DNA of 63,111 bases, from NCBI GenBank assembly GCA_020634555.1, contig JACKBK010000019.1:1-63111 (forward strand). Direction: 5' to 3'. The position numbers and the translations under genes are program-made. The notes beneath the pieces were generated by a model. The model was not told the origin of the DNA. It ran no database searches and saw only the letters and a program-made list of their open reading frames with translations. This stretch comes from Caldilineae bacterium. Its GTDB lineage: Bacteria > Chloroflexota > Anaerolineae > JAAEKA01. Below are positions 36,930-45,745 of the stretch, one piece after another (position 1 is the first letter of the stretch; each line of letters begins with the position of its first letter).

Positions 36930-37460
36930 ATGGAAATGACCTGGAAAACCAGCGTGTGGCGTCAGTTTGGGGCTGCCATTGACATGCTTGACAATGCCCT
37001 GCGCGCCTGTCCTGACGACCTCTGGCAGGCGCGTCTCTACAACGAACGCTCGGCGCAACCCGAGTTCGCCGAGTTCTGGTATGTTGCCTATCATGCCCTC
37101 TTCTGGCTTGATTTCTACCTGTCCGATTCCGCGGAAGGATTCGCGCCACCTGCTCCATTCACGCTATCGGAGCTGGAGGCGGGATTGCTGCCTGAGCGCG
37201 TGTATACGAAAGCCGAACTGCAAGACTATCTGACCTATGGTCGCAACCGATGCCGCGCCAGGCTGGATACGCTGACAGATGCGCTGACGCCTCAGCGTGT
37301 CAGGCCGGAGTGGTCCGACATGAGCGTCGCGGAGTTGCTGCTCTACAACATGCGGCACGTCCAGGAACATGCGGCACAACTGAGCCTGTTTCTTGGACAA
37401 CGAGTGGGTTCAGCGCAAAGCTGGGTAGCGAAGGCACAGAACAAGGACAACGGCGCTTAA
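36930..37460 (+). CDS. DinB superfamily protein
   Basis: 176 residues, a four-helix bundle. Histidines in VAYHALFWLDFYL and in MRHVQEHAAQL fit the metal triad of DinB/YfiT-like proteins, often thiol transferases or of unknown role. GGGTGTGG lies before the ATG. It follows the FMN-binding gene by 42 bp in the same direction and may share its transcript. Confidence 0.85.
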   Translation: MEMTWKTSVWRQFGAAIDMLDNALRACPDDLWQARLYNERSAQPEFAEFWYVAYHALFWLDFYLSDSAEGFAPPAPFTLSELEAGLLPERVYTKAELQDYLTYGRNRCRARLDTLTDALTPQRVRPEWSDMSVAELLLYNMRHVQEHAAQLSLFLGQRVGSAQSWVAKAQNKDNGA

Positions 37461-37504
37461 AGACTTAGCCGCCGCTGGCTCGGTCAAAAAGCCATCGAGT
37501 GACA

Positions 37505-38278
37505 ATGAAACGTTTGACGCCAGAACAGACTGCCACGTTGAAAGAGTGGTTTCTTCCGGAACGGCCAGGACCGTTGATTGGCTTGCACGTGATCCATTCT
37601 GGCTATGGTGCGTGCTTTGTGGACCGCTGGCCAGCGCCCCAGGCAGTGCTGGCGGAGATTGCTGGCAATTATGCCCTCTTGGGCGCAGCACAAGCCCTCA
37701 CCGCAGCAGATATACAACCCCACATCCAGGGTTTTGTGGAAACGTCTGATGATTTCGTGCCCTTGCTCAGAACCGCCTTTCCCGACGTCAAGACGTGGCA
37801 GCGGGTCATCTTTGAGCTGCCAGGTGCGCCCCGCCAGATGCCAGCGGACGGCTACTCCGTTCGTCGTCTGGGACCGCCCGACGCGCATCACCTGTCGGGG
37901 CTGGGTCGCGAGTCGGCCTGGATCAGCACGATGTGGGGCGGGCCGGACAGTCTGGCGTCGAGCGGCTTCGCATGGGGCGCATTTGTGGCCGGTCAACTGG
38001 CCTCAGTCGCCTGCACCGCCTTTCTCGGTGACACATACGAGGACATCGGCGTTGTCACCGAGCCAGGATTTCGCGGATTGGGGTTGAGTCCGGCATGCGC
38101 GATGGCGCTGTGCAACGATATTCGCGCCAGAGGGCATCGGCCAAGTTGGAGCACATCGCCGGACAACCTGGCAAGTATGTGGGTCGCAGAGAAACTTGGG
38201 TTTGTGGTTCAACGGTATGATCGACTCTATGTGGTGGGTGTTCCCATCCCGGAACCGGCTGGGACGTTAGCAACTTGA
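37505..38278 (+). CDS. GNAT family N-acetyltransferase
   Basis: 257 residues from ATG 37505 (GTG 37499 is an alternative). The N-terminal half is less conserved; the C-terminal half has the acetyl-CoA-binding pattern VVTEPGFRGLGLSPACAMAL and SPDNLASMWVAEKLGF. Resembles GNAT proteins with an extra N-terminal domain. Substrate unknown. Confidence 0.82.
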   Translation: MKRLTPEQTATLKEWFLPERPGPLIGLHVIHSGYGACFVDRWPAPQAVLAEIAGNYALLGAAQALTAADIQPHIQGFVETSDDFVPLLRTAFPDVKTWQRVIFELPGAPRQMPADGYSVRRLGPPDAHHLSGLGRESAWISTMWGGPDSLASSGFAWGAFVAGQLASVACTAFLGDTYEDIGVVTEPGFRGLGLSPACAMALCNDIRARGHRPSWSTSPDNLASMWVAEKLGFVVQRYDRLYVVGVPIPEPAGTLAT

Positions 38279-38498
38279 GGATCGACAGGATGCCTTCACC
38301 ATCCTGACGGTGCGGTTCACATATCGAGCAAATCGAATTCGGATATTCGGAGCAGGTTACTGGCGAAAAGGCAGGCGCATCTATGACGAACAGAATCAAC
38401 TATAGCGATGGCCCGATGGAAGAAGTAAGAGTGGTTGAGGACTTCGGATCGCGACGAATACAATCCCCGGCCCGACCTGTCACATCCCGGCCTTTTCG

Positions 38499-38527
38499 TT
38501 GACTCCTGCATGTACCATTGCTATAAT
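38499..38527 (+). promoter_or_regulatory. Strong promoter of the second toxin-antitoxin operon, apparently leaderless
   Basis: TTGACT (38499-38504) and TATAAT (38522-38527) with 17 bp between. The antitoxin ATG is at 38534, 7 nt after the -10, so the message should begin at the start codon. The 255 bp upstream (38279-38533) hold no other recognised feature. Confidence 0.75.
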
Positions 38528-38533
38528 CACCTC

Positions 38534-38731
38534 ATGAACATCCAAGAAATTGAAGTTGCTATTATGAAATTGCCGGTTCCAGACATGCTCAAGCTGGCAA
38601 CGTGGCTGGCCGACTATCAACAGCATGTCTGGGATCGTGAGATCGAAGACGACCTGGAAACTGGACGTCTTGATTCCCTGCTGGCTGAAGTTGAGGCGGA
38701 GTACAAGGCAGGACAAGCTCGGCCTTTATGA
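38534..38731 (+). CDS. Small antitoxin-like protein
   Basis: 65 residues from ATG 38534; longer frames begin before the promoter. MNIQEIEVAIMKLPVPDML forms an N-terminal helix pair, followed by HVWDREIEDDLETGRLDSLLAEVEAEYKAG, an acidic tail common among small antitoxins paired with RelE/ParE-like toxins. It overlaps the toxin ATG by 4 nt (38728-38731). The toxin reading frame is broken, so this may be an orphan antitoxin. Confidence 0.8.
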   Translation: MNIQEIEVAIMKLPVPDMLKLATWLADYQQHVWDREIEDDLETGRLDSLLAEVEAEYKAGQARPL

Positions 38732-38997
38732 TCTATCTCGTTTTGCCTCGTTTCTGACGACATTATCAACAACTCCCGCCAGAAGTGCAGCGCCTGGCTG
38801 ATAAGAACTACGCTTTACTGAAGATCAATCCCTTTCATCCGTCTCTACATTTCAAGAAGCTTGGACAGCGGAACCAGCCCTGGTCAGTGCGCGTCGGAGA
38901 GAACTATCGCGCGTTGGCTTTAAGTAAGCCAGAGGGCGTAGTGTGGTTCTGGATCGGGAAGCACGATGAGTACGAGCGCCTGATTCGCCAAAGCTAA
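38728..38997 (+). pseudogene. RelE/ParE-like toxin with in-frame TGA (probable Trp to stop)
   Basis: From ATG 38728 the frame reads MIYLVLPRF, then TGA at 38755-38757, then continues without shift as RHYQQLPPEVQRLADKNYALL, PFHPSLHFKKLG, WSVRVGENYRAL and VVWFWIGKHDEYERL to a stop at 38997. Homologous small toxins usually have a tryptophan after the SRF-like residues, so TGG to TGA is the simplest change. A GTG at 38785 could restart translation and give a 70-residue product lacking the first strand. The rest is intact, so the mutation is recent or the downstream part is kept for another reason. Confidence 0.78.
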
Positions 38998-39274
38998 AGC
39001 AATACCATTTTGAAACCAAGGGGGTACCAGATAGGCATTGGGCGTAGCTAACGGCCTACAAACTCTCGGTTTCTATCTGGAGTTCCTTTAGAACCTGATG
39101 CTTCAAGATCATTAAGAGTGATATTTATCGTGCAAGCATCCAGTTAATCAATTGCCGCCGAACAGAGCTTACAACCAACGCAAAGCTCGGCTGTTGTGGA
39201 CGTTCGCCAGCCAAGTATACGTCGAGACACAGGTCGAGCTTTAATGGCAGCATGATTATGCACTCGGCCACTCT
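38998..39274. other. Intergenic region without a gene
   Basis: Together with the palindrome that follows this is a 337-bp gap. It is AT-richer than its surroundings. The only structure seen is CCAGATAG (39027-39034) with its inverse CTATCTGG (39073-39080). Confidence 0.5.
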
Positions 39275-39322
39275 GTCACGAATCAAAAAGGGCGCCGCGC
39301 GGCGCCCTTTTTGATTCGTGAC
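39275..39322. terminator. 48-nt perfect palindrome, bidirectional terminator of the nuo operon
   Basis: GTCACGAATCAAAAAGGGCG... pairs with its exact inverse, 24 bp per arm with no unpaired centre base. A-run and T-run flank the GCGCC core, so it can terminate transcripts from both sides. It lies 12 bp after the nuoN stop (minus strand). Like the hairpin at 5885-5946 the pairing continues beyond the T-run. Confidence 0.8.
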
Positions 39323-39334
39323 GGTTTAGTGTCG

Positions 39335-40825
39335 CTACAGCGATGCCAAAAACTGCGCCGACTCAGTCGCCCAGGTGATCAGGGCGCTGGGGAGAAGGCC
39401 CAGGAGGATGACGGCGACCCCGGTCACGGCCAGAGCAACGCTGATGGCGCGAGAGACGCCGATCTTCTCGTCGTCGTCGGCCGGCATCAGGAACATGTAG
39501 CGGACGATGTTCAGGTAGTAGCCTGCGCCGATGGCCGCCCCGATCAGGCCGACCAGCGCCAGCGGGTAGAACTGGATCTGGATCGCCGCGCCGAAGACGA
39601 AGTACTTGCCCCAGAAGCCCAGCGTCGGCGGGATGCCGGTCAGCGACAGCAGGAAGATCAACAGCAACGACGCCAGCCACGGCGAGCGGTAGATCAGCCC
39701 GGCGTAGTCCTTGACCTCCACCTTGCCCGTCCGGTTCTCGATGGCGATCACCACCGCGAACGCGCCCAGGTTGGTGAAGATGTAGCCGAACAGGTAGATC
39801 AGCACGCCGTTGATGCCGTTGAACTGGAAGTCGGAGAAGGGCAGGATCTGGAACCCGACCTGCGGCACACACACCAGCCCCATCAGGATGTAGCCGGCCT
39901 GGGCGATGGAGGAGTAGGCCAGCAGCCGCTTGATGTTGCTCTGCCGCAGCGCCACCAGGTTGCCGAACAGGATGGTGATCATGCTGATGCCGGCCAGCAC
40001 CGTCAGCCAGTCCACCGACAGCGACGGCAATGCCACGATCAGCGTGCGGATCATCAGCGCAAAGCCGGCCGCCTTGGACGCCGTGGAGAGAAAGCCGGTG
40101 ATCGGCGTCGGCGCGCCCTCGTAAGTGTCGGGCGCCCACTGGTGGAAGGGCACCAGGCTGGTCTTGAAGCCGAAGCCGACGATCAGCAGCACGATCGCGG
40201 TAAAGCCCAGCGCGCGTGCGCCCTCGATCGCACCCTGGCCGCTGACGATCTGAGCGATGCCGTTCAGGCTGGTCGAGCCGGTCGCGCCGTAGATCAGCGA
40301 GATGCCGTACAGCATGACCGATGACGCCACCGCGCCGTAGAGGAAATACTTGAGAGCGCCCTCGCTGGAACGCGGGTTGCCGCGCAGGTAGCTGACCAGG
40401 ATGTAGGACGTGATCGACAGGAACTCCATCGCCAGCCAGACCATCAACAGATCGTTGGCGCCGACGGCCAGCACGATGGCCAGCGCCACGGCCAGCAAGA
40501 AGGCATAGTACTCGCCGCGGTTCTTGCCGTACTGCTTCATGTAGTCGTAGGAATAAAGCACCACCAGCGACATGCCCAGCAGCACCGCCACCATCAGGAA
40601 GGTAGCGAAGCCATCGACGGCCAGCATCGCGGTGACAGGCTCCGGCGGGATGCCGCGCAGCGAGAACGCCGCCAGCGCAGCCAGCAGCATGCCCGCTATC
40701 GACACACCGGCCAGCACCGTGTCGTTGACGCGCCGCATCGTGATCAGGTCGATAATGATCACAACCAGACCGGTCAAGAGCAGGATGATTTCCGGAAGCA
40801 ATAATCGGAGGGTATCGACAGTCAA
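39335..40825 (-). CDS. nuoN: NADH-quinone oxidoreductase subunit N
   Basis: 496 residues from TTG 40825, chosen because GAGAGGAGG ends 5 nt upstream; an ATG at 40855 would put that ribosome site inside the gene. About 14 transmembrane helices of the antiporter-like fold, with EFLSITSYILVSY, KYFLYGAVASSVMLYG, VPFHQWAPDTYEGAPTPIT and KRLLAYSSIAQAGYILMG, including the conserved Glu and Lys residues of the proton channel. Last gene of the nuo operon, followed by a strong terminator. Confidence 0.94.
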   Translation of the reverse strand: MTVDTLRLLLPEIILLLTGLVVIIIDLITMRRVNDTVLAGVSIAGMLLAALAAFSLRGIPPEPVTAMLAVDGFATFLMVAVLLGMSLVVLYSYDYMKQYGKNRGEYYAFLLAVALAIVLAVGANDLLMVWLAMEFLSITSYILVSYLRGNPRSSEGALKYFLYGAVASSVMLYGISLIYGATGSTSLNGIAQIVSGQGAIEGARALGFTAIVLLIVGFGFKTSLVPFHQWAPDTYEGAPTPITGFLSTASKAAGFALMIRTLIVALPSLSVDWLTVLAGISMITILFGNLVALRQSNIKRLLAYSSIAQAGYILMGLVCVPQVGFQILPFSDFQFNGINGVLIYLFGYIFTNLGAFAVVIAIENRTGKVEVKDYAGLIYRSPWLASLLLIFLLSLTGIPPTLGFWGKYFVFGAAIQIQFYPLALVGLIGAAIGAGYYLNIVRYMFLMPADDDEKIGVSRAISVALAVTGVAVILLGLLPSALITWATESAQFLASL

Positions 40826-40880
40826 CCTAGCCTCCTCTCGCCGTTGCCATTGCAAGGGCGATCAAGAACGGGCGTCATAA

Positions 40881-42452
40881 TCACCCGACAATGCGAACGA
40901 ATTCGGTGGCAAACTGGTTGAAGAAGTTCAACAACAGGTTCGGGAACACACCCAGCAGCACGATCAGGATCACCAGCGGCCACATCACCACCTTCTCGAA
41001 GCGGGCCATGTCGGTCGGCTCGTGGCTCTCCTCGCCGTTGTTCATATCAGTCCAGTGGGCGACCTTGGTGGAGTCGTACTCGCCCAGGAACACCGACTGA
41101 ATGATGCGGTAGAGGATGTAGCCGGCGGTGGCAACGATGCCGATGACGCCGATGGCCGCCCAAACCGTCACCAGGTCAAAGGCGCCCCGGAAGGTGAAGA
41201 ACTCGGCCCAGAAACCGGCCAGACCGGGCAGGCCCAGCGACGCAAAGGCGACCAGCATCATGATGCCGTAGAAGTAGGGCAGCTTGGCGCTGAGGCCGCC
41301 GAACTGGCCCATGTCGCGCGTGTGCGCCCGCTCGTAGATCACGCCGACCAGGAAGAAGAGACCGCCTGTGATCAGACCGTGGTTGAACATCTGCAAGGTC
41401 GCGCCGTTGATCGCCATCGCCATGCTGTTGGCGACGTTCTGGTCCTGCACGCGGCTGATGCCAAAGGCTGCCGCGCCAAGACCCAGCATCACGTAGCCCA
41501 TGTGGCTCACCGATGAGTAAGCAATCAGCCGTTTCAGGTCGGTCTGCGAGATACAGATAAACGCGCCGTAGACGATGCCGATCACGCCCATACCGACAAT
41601 GACCAGCGCCCAATGGTTGAACGCCGTCGGGAAGGTCGGCAGCACAATGCGAATGATACCGTAAGCGCCCAGCTTCAGCAGCACGCCGGCCAGGATCACC
41701 GATCCAGCGGTGGGCGCAGCCGTGTGAGCGTCAGGCAACCAGGTGTGGAACGGAAACGCCGGCACCTTGATCATAAAGGCCAGCATAAAGGCCCAGAAGG
41801 CCAGGCTGGCGACCGTCAGATTGCCGGCCCACGGCTGGGCAGCCGCGGCATCCAGGATGTTAAAGGTGCCGGTCTCGAAGTAGATGCCCAGAATCGCCAG
41901 CAACATCGCCACCGAGCCTACCAGAGTGTAGATAAAGAACTTGATGGCGGCGTAGCGTGGGCGGTCCTTGGGCTGGCCCCAGATGCCGATGAGGAAGTAC
42001 ATGGGCACCAGACCGATTTCCCAGAAAATGTAGAACAGCACGTAGTCCAGGGAAACGAAGACACCCAACATGCCCATCTCCAGCAGCAGGAAGAGGAAGA
42101 AGAACTCCTTGACCCGCTTCTTGATGGTGTGTCGGGAGTAGTACAACCCCAGGGTCGTCAGCAACGTCGTCAGGAACACCAACGGCACACTCAACCCGTC
42201 GGCGCCCATGGCGTAGGACGCGTTGAGGGATGGGATGGTGTACAGCGTCACCTGATACTGCATGCCGCCGCCCGCAGGAATGTAGCGGGTGTAGTAGTCC
42301 ACCAACAAGAAGATGGACAACACCAGCGGAATCAGGCTGATGACAATTGCTGCCAGCTTGATGCCGTCCTCCCGGTCCCGCGGGATAAACAACAGGACGA
42401 TTGCGCCCAGCAGCGGGATTAGGGTAATAAGCGGTAGGATCCAAGATTCCAT
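40881..42452 (-). CDS. nuoM: NADH-quinone oxidoreductase subunit M
   Basis: 523 residues, normal for NuoM. Antiporter-like membrane subunit with FYIFWEIGLVPMYFLIGIWG, KFFIYTLVGSVAML, FPFHTWLPDAHTAAPTAGSVILAGVLLKLG and KRLIAYSSVSHMGYVMLG; it forms one of three proton channels. It follows nuoL after a 128-bp gap occupied by a palindromic repeat, which is the longest gap inside the operon. Confidence 0.95.
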   Translation of the reverse strand: MESWILPLITLIPLLGAIVLLFIPRDREDGIKLAAIVISLIPLVLSIFLLVDYYTRYIPAGGGMQYQVTLYTIPSLNASYAMGADGLSVPLVFLTTLLTTLGLYYSRHTIKKRVKEFFFLFLLLEMGMLGVFVSLDYVLFYIFWEIGLVPMYFLIGIWGQPKDRPRYAAIKFFIYTLVGSVAMLLAILGIYFETGTFNILDAAAAQPWAGNLTVASLAFWAFMLAFMIKVPAFPFHTWLPDAHTAAPTAGSVILAGVLLKLGAYGIIRIVLPTFPTAFNHWALVIVGMGVIGIVYGAFICISQTDLKRLIAYSSVSHMGYVMLGLGAAAFGISRVQDQNVANSMAMAINGATLQMFNHGLITGGLFFLVGVIYERAHTRDMGQFGGLSAKLPYFYGIMMLVAFASLGLPGLAGFWAEFFTFRGAFDLVTVWAAIGVIGIVATAGYILYRIIQSVFLGEYDSTKVAHWTDMNNGEESHEPTDMARFEKVVMWPLVILIVLLGVFPNLLLNFFNQFATEFVRIVG

Positions 42453-42469
42453 GAAACTTCTCCTCGTGT

Positions 42470-42569
42470 CAGAAGTTCAGCCCGTTTGAAGTTCAACTTT
42501 TTCCGCAAAGTCGAACTTCTGAAGCTTCAAGCGCCGGTAGAAGTTCAACTTTTCTGAAAAAGTCGAACC
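42470..42569. repeat. Palindromic repeat family E, copy 1
   Basis: AAGTTCAACTTTTTCCG / CAAAGTCGAACTTC and AAGTTCAACTTTTCTG / AAAAAGTCGAACC units between nuoL and nuoM. A related pair is at 53524-53610. The hairpins may change nuoL versus nuoM mRNA levels. Confidence 0.7.
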
Positions 42570-42580
42570 TCCCAGACGTG

Positions 42581-44893
42581 TTACCCGGGGATGCCGATGC
42601 CGATGACCTGGACAAAGAACAGGGCGAGCAGCAACAGTACCGTCAGGAGAGCAACCAAGAGATAACTCTGCGCCTGGCCGGTCTGGACCAGCCGCAGAAC
42701 GCCGCCGGCCCAGCTTGCCAGCGAGCCAACACCGTTGACAATGCCATCGATCACCGACTGGTCGAAGCGGGCAAAGATATCTGCCACCCAGCGGCCAAAG
42801 CGGCCCACCGCGTTGACCACGCCGTCGATGATCGTCCGGTCGAACCAGGCTGTGGCTCTCGAAAGCCAGAGCGAGAACCGGACAAAGGTGGCGTCGTACA
42901 ACTCATCGAAATAGAACTTGCGCTGTGCCGCAGTATAGACGCCGCCCAACCGCAGCCGCTGAAAACCAACCTCCAGCGGATCGAGCTGGTCGTGGGTCTG
43001 CCAGCCTTTGCCGCCCCGGCCGTAGACCAGATAGCTCAGGCCCAAGCCGCCAAACACCGCCAGAATGGAGATCAGCACCGGCGCCGGATCGAACGGAATC
43101 GTTTCGGCGTGGATCTCCAACATCTCGGCGAACTCGCCCAGCATATGGTGAAGCGGGTTGTTCAGAATCGGCCCGATGATCGGGAACTCCTCGCTGACGC
43201 CTGCATAGCCCAGCAGCAGGGCAAACGCCGCCAGGATCAGCAGCGGCACAACCATACTCTTGCTGCTCTCGCTGGCGCTTTCCGCCGACTCGGTGCGCGG
43301 CTTGCCCAGAAAAGTCATGCTGATCTGCCGCCATGTGTAGAAGGCCGTCAGGAACGCGCCCAGCGCCAATCCGATGAACACAATCAAGGCAATGGTCGAG
43401 TTAGCATCGCCGTGCAGGAAGCTGTACCACGCCTCCGACAGGATCTCGTCCTTGCTCCAGAAACCGGCGGTGATGAGCGGGAAGCCGGCCAGCGACAGTC
43501 CACCGATCAGGAACGCAACAAAGGTGCCGCGCATCCGGTGGCGCAAGCCGCCCATGTAGCGCATATCGTTGGGATCGAAACCGGCCACCTCGTGATGTCC
43601 GTGCTCGTGGGCGTGATGCTCGCCGTGCTCCATGCCGTGAATTACCGAACCGGAGCCGAGGAAGAGCAGCGCCTTGAAGAACGCGTGGGTGATCAAGTGA
43701 AAGACCGCGGCCACGTAGGCGCCGATGCCCAGCGCTGCGAACATGTAGCCAAGCTGCGAGATCGTGGAAAATGCCAGCACCCGTTTGATGTCGGTCTGGG
43801 TGACGGCGATGATGGCAGCAAAGAGAGCCGTGAACGCACCGATGATGCCGATGAAGTTCAGCGCCGGTGTGCTGCCGGCAATCATCAGCGGATACATGCG
43901 AATGATCAGGTAAACGCCGGCCGAGACCATGGTGGCGGCGTGGATCAGCGCGCTGACCGGGGTTGGACCTTCCATCGCATCCGGCAACCAGACGTGCAGC
44001 GGGAACTGCGCCGACTTGCCGATAGCTCCCCAGAAGATCAGGATGGCGGTCAGCGTGGCGATCGAGACGCCCAGGACTGTCAACGTCTGCAATCCCTCCA
44101 GCACTTCCGGTGTAAACAGGGCGCTGAACGTAAGGCCCGCCTGCCCGTCAGTCAGGAACGCGGCCGCGGCATAAAGAATCATCATGCCGATAAACATGAT
44201 CGCGTCGCCGATGCGGGTCGTGATGAACGCCTTGAAGCCCGCCTTCTTGGGTGTGATGCGGTCAGGATCGTCGTACTTGCGGGCGAACCAGAAGCTGATC
44301 AGCAGGTACGAGCAGAGCCCCATGATCTCCCAGAAGATGAAGAGCAGCACCATGCTGTCGGCCAATACCAGCCCCAACATACCTGTGGCGAAGAGCGAAA
44401 CGTAGGCAAAAAAGCGGCTGGCCATGGGATCAACGTTCTCCGGGCCGGCGGGCCAGCCTTTGCCCTTGCCATGCCCGCCGTGCTCCTCATCGTCGTGGCC
44501 ACCGTTTCCCCCTTCCCCGTGGGACTGCTTGCGCCCCAGAGTGGGGAGGGCCGGCTTGCCGATGCCCATGTAGCCCCAGGAGTAGATGAAGATCATCAGA
44601 CAGACAAAGGGCACCATGAACAGCATGATAGCCGTCAGCGAGTCGACTGTGAAGCCAACACTCAGGGCCGTCGTCCCGGTCGGGATGCTGATCAGCGGCA
44701 GAACGATAGGCTGATCGTAGAAGTGCTCCGTGGTGATCGCAACGGCCGCAGTTCCCCACGAGATGACCCATGAAATCCCAATAGCAACGATGGCCGTCAG
44801 TGCACTCAACCGCGAGTTGCGGTTGAGCAGCAGCACGATCGCTACAAAGGCAAGAAATGGGAGGAGCGGGATCAGATAAATAAGGTTTTGCAT
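42581..44893 (-). CDS. nuoL: NADH-quinone oxidoreductase subunit L
   Basis: 770 residues, longer than the roughly 610-650 of most NuoL. The core has FIFWEIMGLCSYLLI, FITTRIGDAIMF, FPLHVWLPDAMEGPTPVSALIHAATMV and KRVLAFSTISQLGYM. The extra length comes mainly from two His/Gly-rich insertions: HGEGGNGGHDDEEHGGHGKG near residue 130 and HGMEHGEHHAHEHGHHE near residue 420. The C-terminus supplies the long lateral helix. The insertions could bind metal or be disordered. Confidence 0.94.
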   Translation of the reverse strand: MQNLIYLIPLLPFLAFVAIVLLLNRNSRLSALTAIVAIGISWVISWGTAAVAITTEHFYDQPIVLPLISIPTGTTALSVGFTVDSLTAIMLFMVPFVCLMIFIYSWGYMGIGKPALPTLGRKQSHGEGGNGGHDDEEHGGHGKGKGWPAGPENVDPMASRFFAYVSLFATGMLGLVLADSMVLLFIFWEIMGLCSYLLISFWFARKYDDPDRITPKKAGFKAFITTRIGDAIMFIGMMILYAAAAFLTDGQAGLTFSALFTPEVLEGLQTLTVLGVSIATLTAILIFWGAIGKSAQFPLHVWLPDAMEGPTPVSALIHAATMVSAGVYLIIRMYPLMIAGSTPALNFIGIIGAFTALFAAIIAVTQTDIKRVLAFSTISQLGYMFAALGIGAYVAAVFHLITHAFFKALLFLGSGSVIHGMEHGEHHAHEHGHHEVAGFDPNDMRYMGGLRHRMRGTFVAFLIGGLSLAGFPLITAGFWSKDEILSEAWYSFLHGDANSTIALIVFIGLALGAFLTAFYTWRQISMTFLGKPRTESAESASESSKSMVVPLLILAAFALLLGYAGVSEEFPIIGPILNNPLHHMLGEFAEMLEIHAETIPFDPAPVLISILAVFGGLGLSYLVYGRGGKGWQTHDQLDPLEVGFQRLRLGGVYTAAQRKFYFDELYDATFVRFSLWLSRATAWFDRTIIDGVVNAVGRFGRWVADIFARFDQSVIDGIVNGVGSLASWAGGVLRLVQTGQAQSYLLVALLTVLLLLALFFVQVIGIGIPG

Positions 44894-44997
44894 TCAACCA
44901 CCTCAAACATTGGTTGCAGCGCGGGAACGAGCGCTACAGAGGTGTTACTCAAGGGACGTTTCGTTCGACTTGCGTCGCGCCGTGCCATTCGCTGGCT

Positions 44998-45372
44998 TCA
45001 TTCGCTATGATACCGTCGCCGCATCATGGCCGAGAAAATCAACAAACTTACCAACCAGCCCACCAGGAGCCCCAGAATCGCTGCTCCGAACAGTGCCAAC
45101 TCACGCTGGGCGCCCAGCAGGCGGGCCACGAACACCAGTATCACTGCGCCCAACAATGCGCCCATGATCAGAAAGCGCTGCTCCCGGCGAGCGAGATTGG
45201 CCTCGGCCAAGCGGTCGGGAACATCCCGGTAGCCGGGCAGAGCCTTCTCGATCTCCAGCCAGTAGCGATAAGCACCTGAGTAACGGCCCTGGGCCATCGC
45301 TTCCTCGGCCATTTCGTAGAGCTGGTCGGCCTGCTCTTCAGGCGTACCTGTTAGCTGAGTCGGTTCGGCCAT
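44998..45372 (-). CDS. Small TPR-like membrane protein in the nuo operon
   Basis: 124 residues. The N-terminal half (EEQADQLYEMAEEAMAQGRYSGAYRYWLEIEKALPGYRDV) looks like one TPR-type helix pair; the second half has two transmembrane helices (MGALLGAVILVFVARLLG and AAILGLLVGWLVSLLIF). It lies between nuoK and nuoL, in the same direction, with gaps of 61 and 104 bp. It is not a known core subunit; an accessory or assembly factor is inferred from position. Confidence 0.75.
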   Translation of the reverse strand: MAEPTQLTGTPEEQADQLYEMAEEAMAQGRYSGAYRYWLEIEKALPGYRDVPDRLAEANLARREQRFLIMGALLGAVILVFVARLLGAQRELALFGAAILGLLVGWLVSLLIFSAMMRRRYHSE

Positions 45373-45433
45373 GGCGCGTTCATCGTGGAAAGCGCCGCGG
45401 GATGGGACGGAGGCGCTGGCTGATCGGACAGGA

Positions 45434-45742
45434 TTAGCCTTTCAACAGATCGAGTTCTTCCAGGTTGACCGAATCGCGCGTGCGGTAGATGCCGATGATC
45501 AGCGCCAGCCCGACCGCGGCCTCCGCCGCCGCTACCGCCAGCACGAAAATCGAAAAGACCTGGCCGCTCACCTCTTCAGGCGTGATATAGCGGTTGAACG
45601 CGATCAGGTTGATGTTGATGGCGTTGAGGATCAGTTCAATGCCCATCAAGACGGCAACCGCGTTGCGCCGGGACAGTGCGCCGTAGAGACCGATACAAAA
45701 CAGGGCCGCGGCGACGATCAAATACCAACTTAGTGGAACCAT
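45434..45742 (-). CDS. nuoK: NADH-quinone oxidoreductase subunit K
   Basis: 102 residues, three transmembrane helices. GALSRRNAVAVLMGIELILNAININLIAF contains the conserved Glu of helix 2, and VFSIFVLAVAAAEAAVGLALII the conserved Glu of helix 3, both part of the proton path. It starts 3 bp after the nuoJ stop. Confidence 0.96.
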   Translation of the reverse strand: MVPLSWYLIVAAALFCIGLYGALSRRNAVAVLMGIELILNAININLIAFNRYITPEEVSGQVFSIFVLAVAAAEAAVGLALIIGIYRTRDSVNLEELDLLKG

Positions 45743-45745
45743 AGA

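Noticed and set aside
38755..38757. TGA as a selenocysteine or recoded codon
   Set aside because: No hairpin resembling a SECIS element after it, and the family position is Trp, not Cys; all other TGA codons in the window act as stops.
42578..44773. Plus-strand open frame of 731 codons opposite nuoL
   Set aside because: Charged low-complexity translation with no motifs; nuoL on the other strand is certain.
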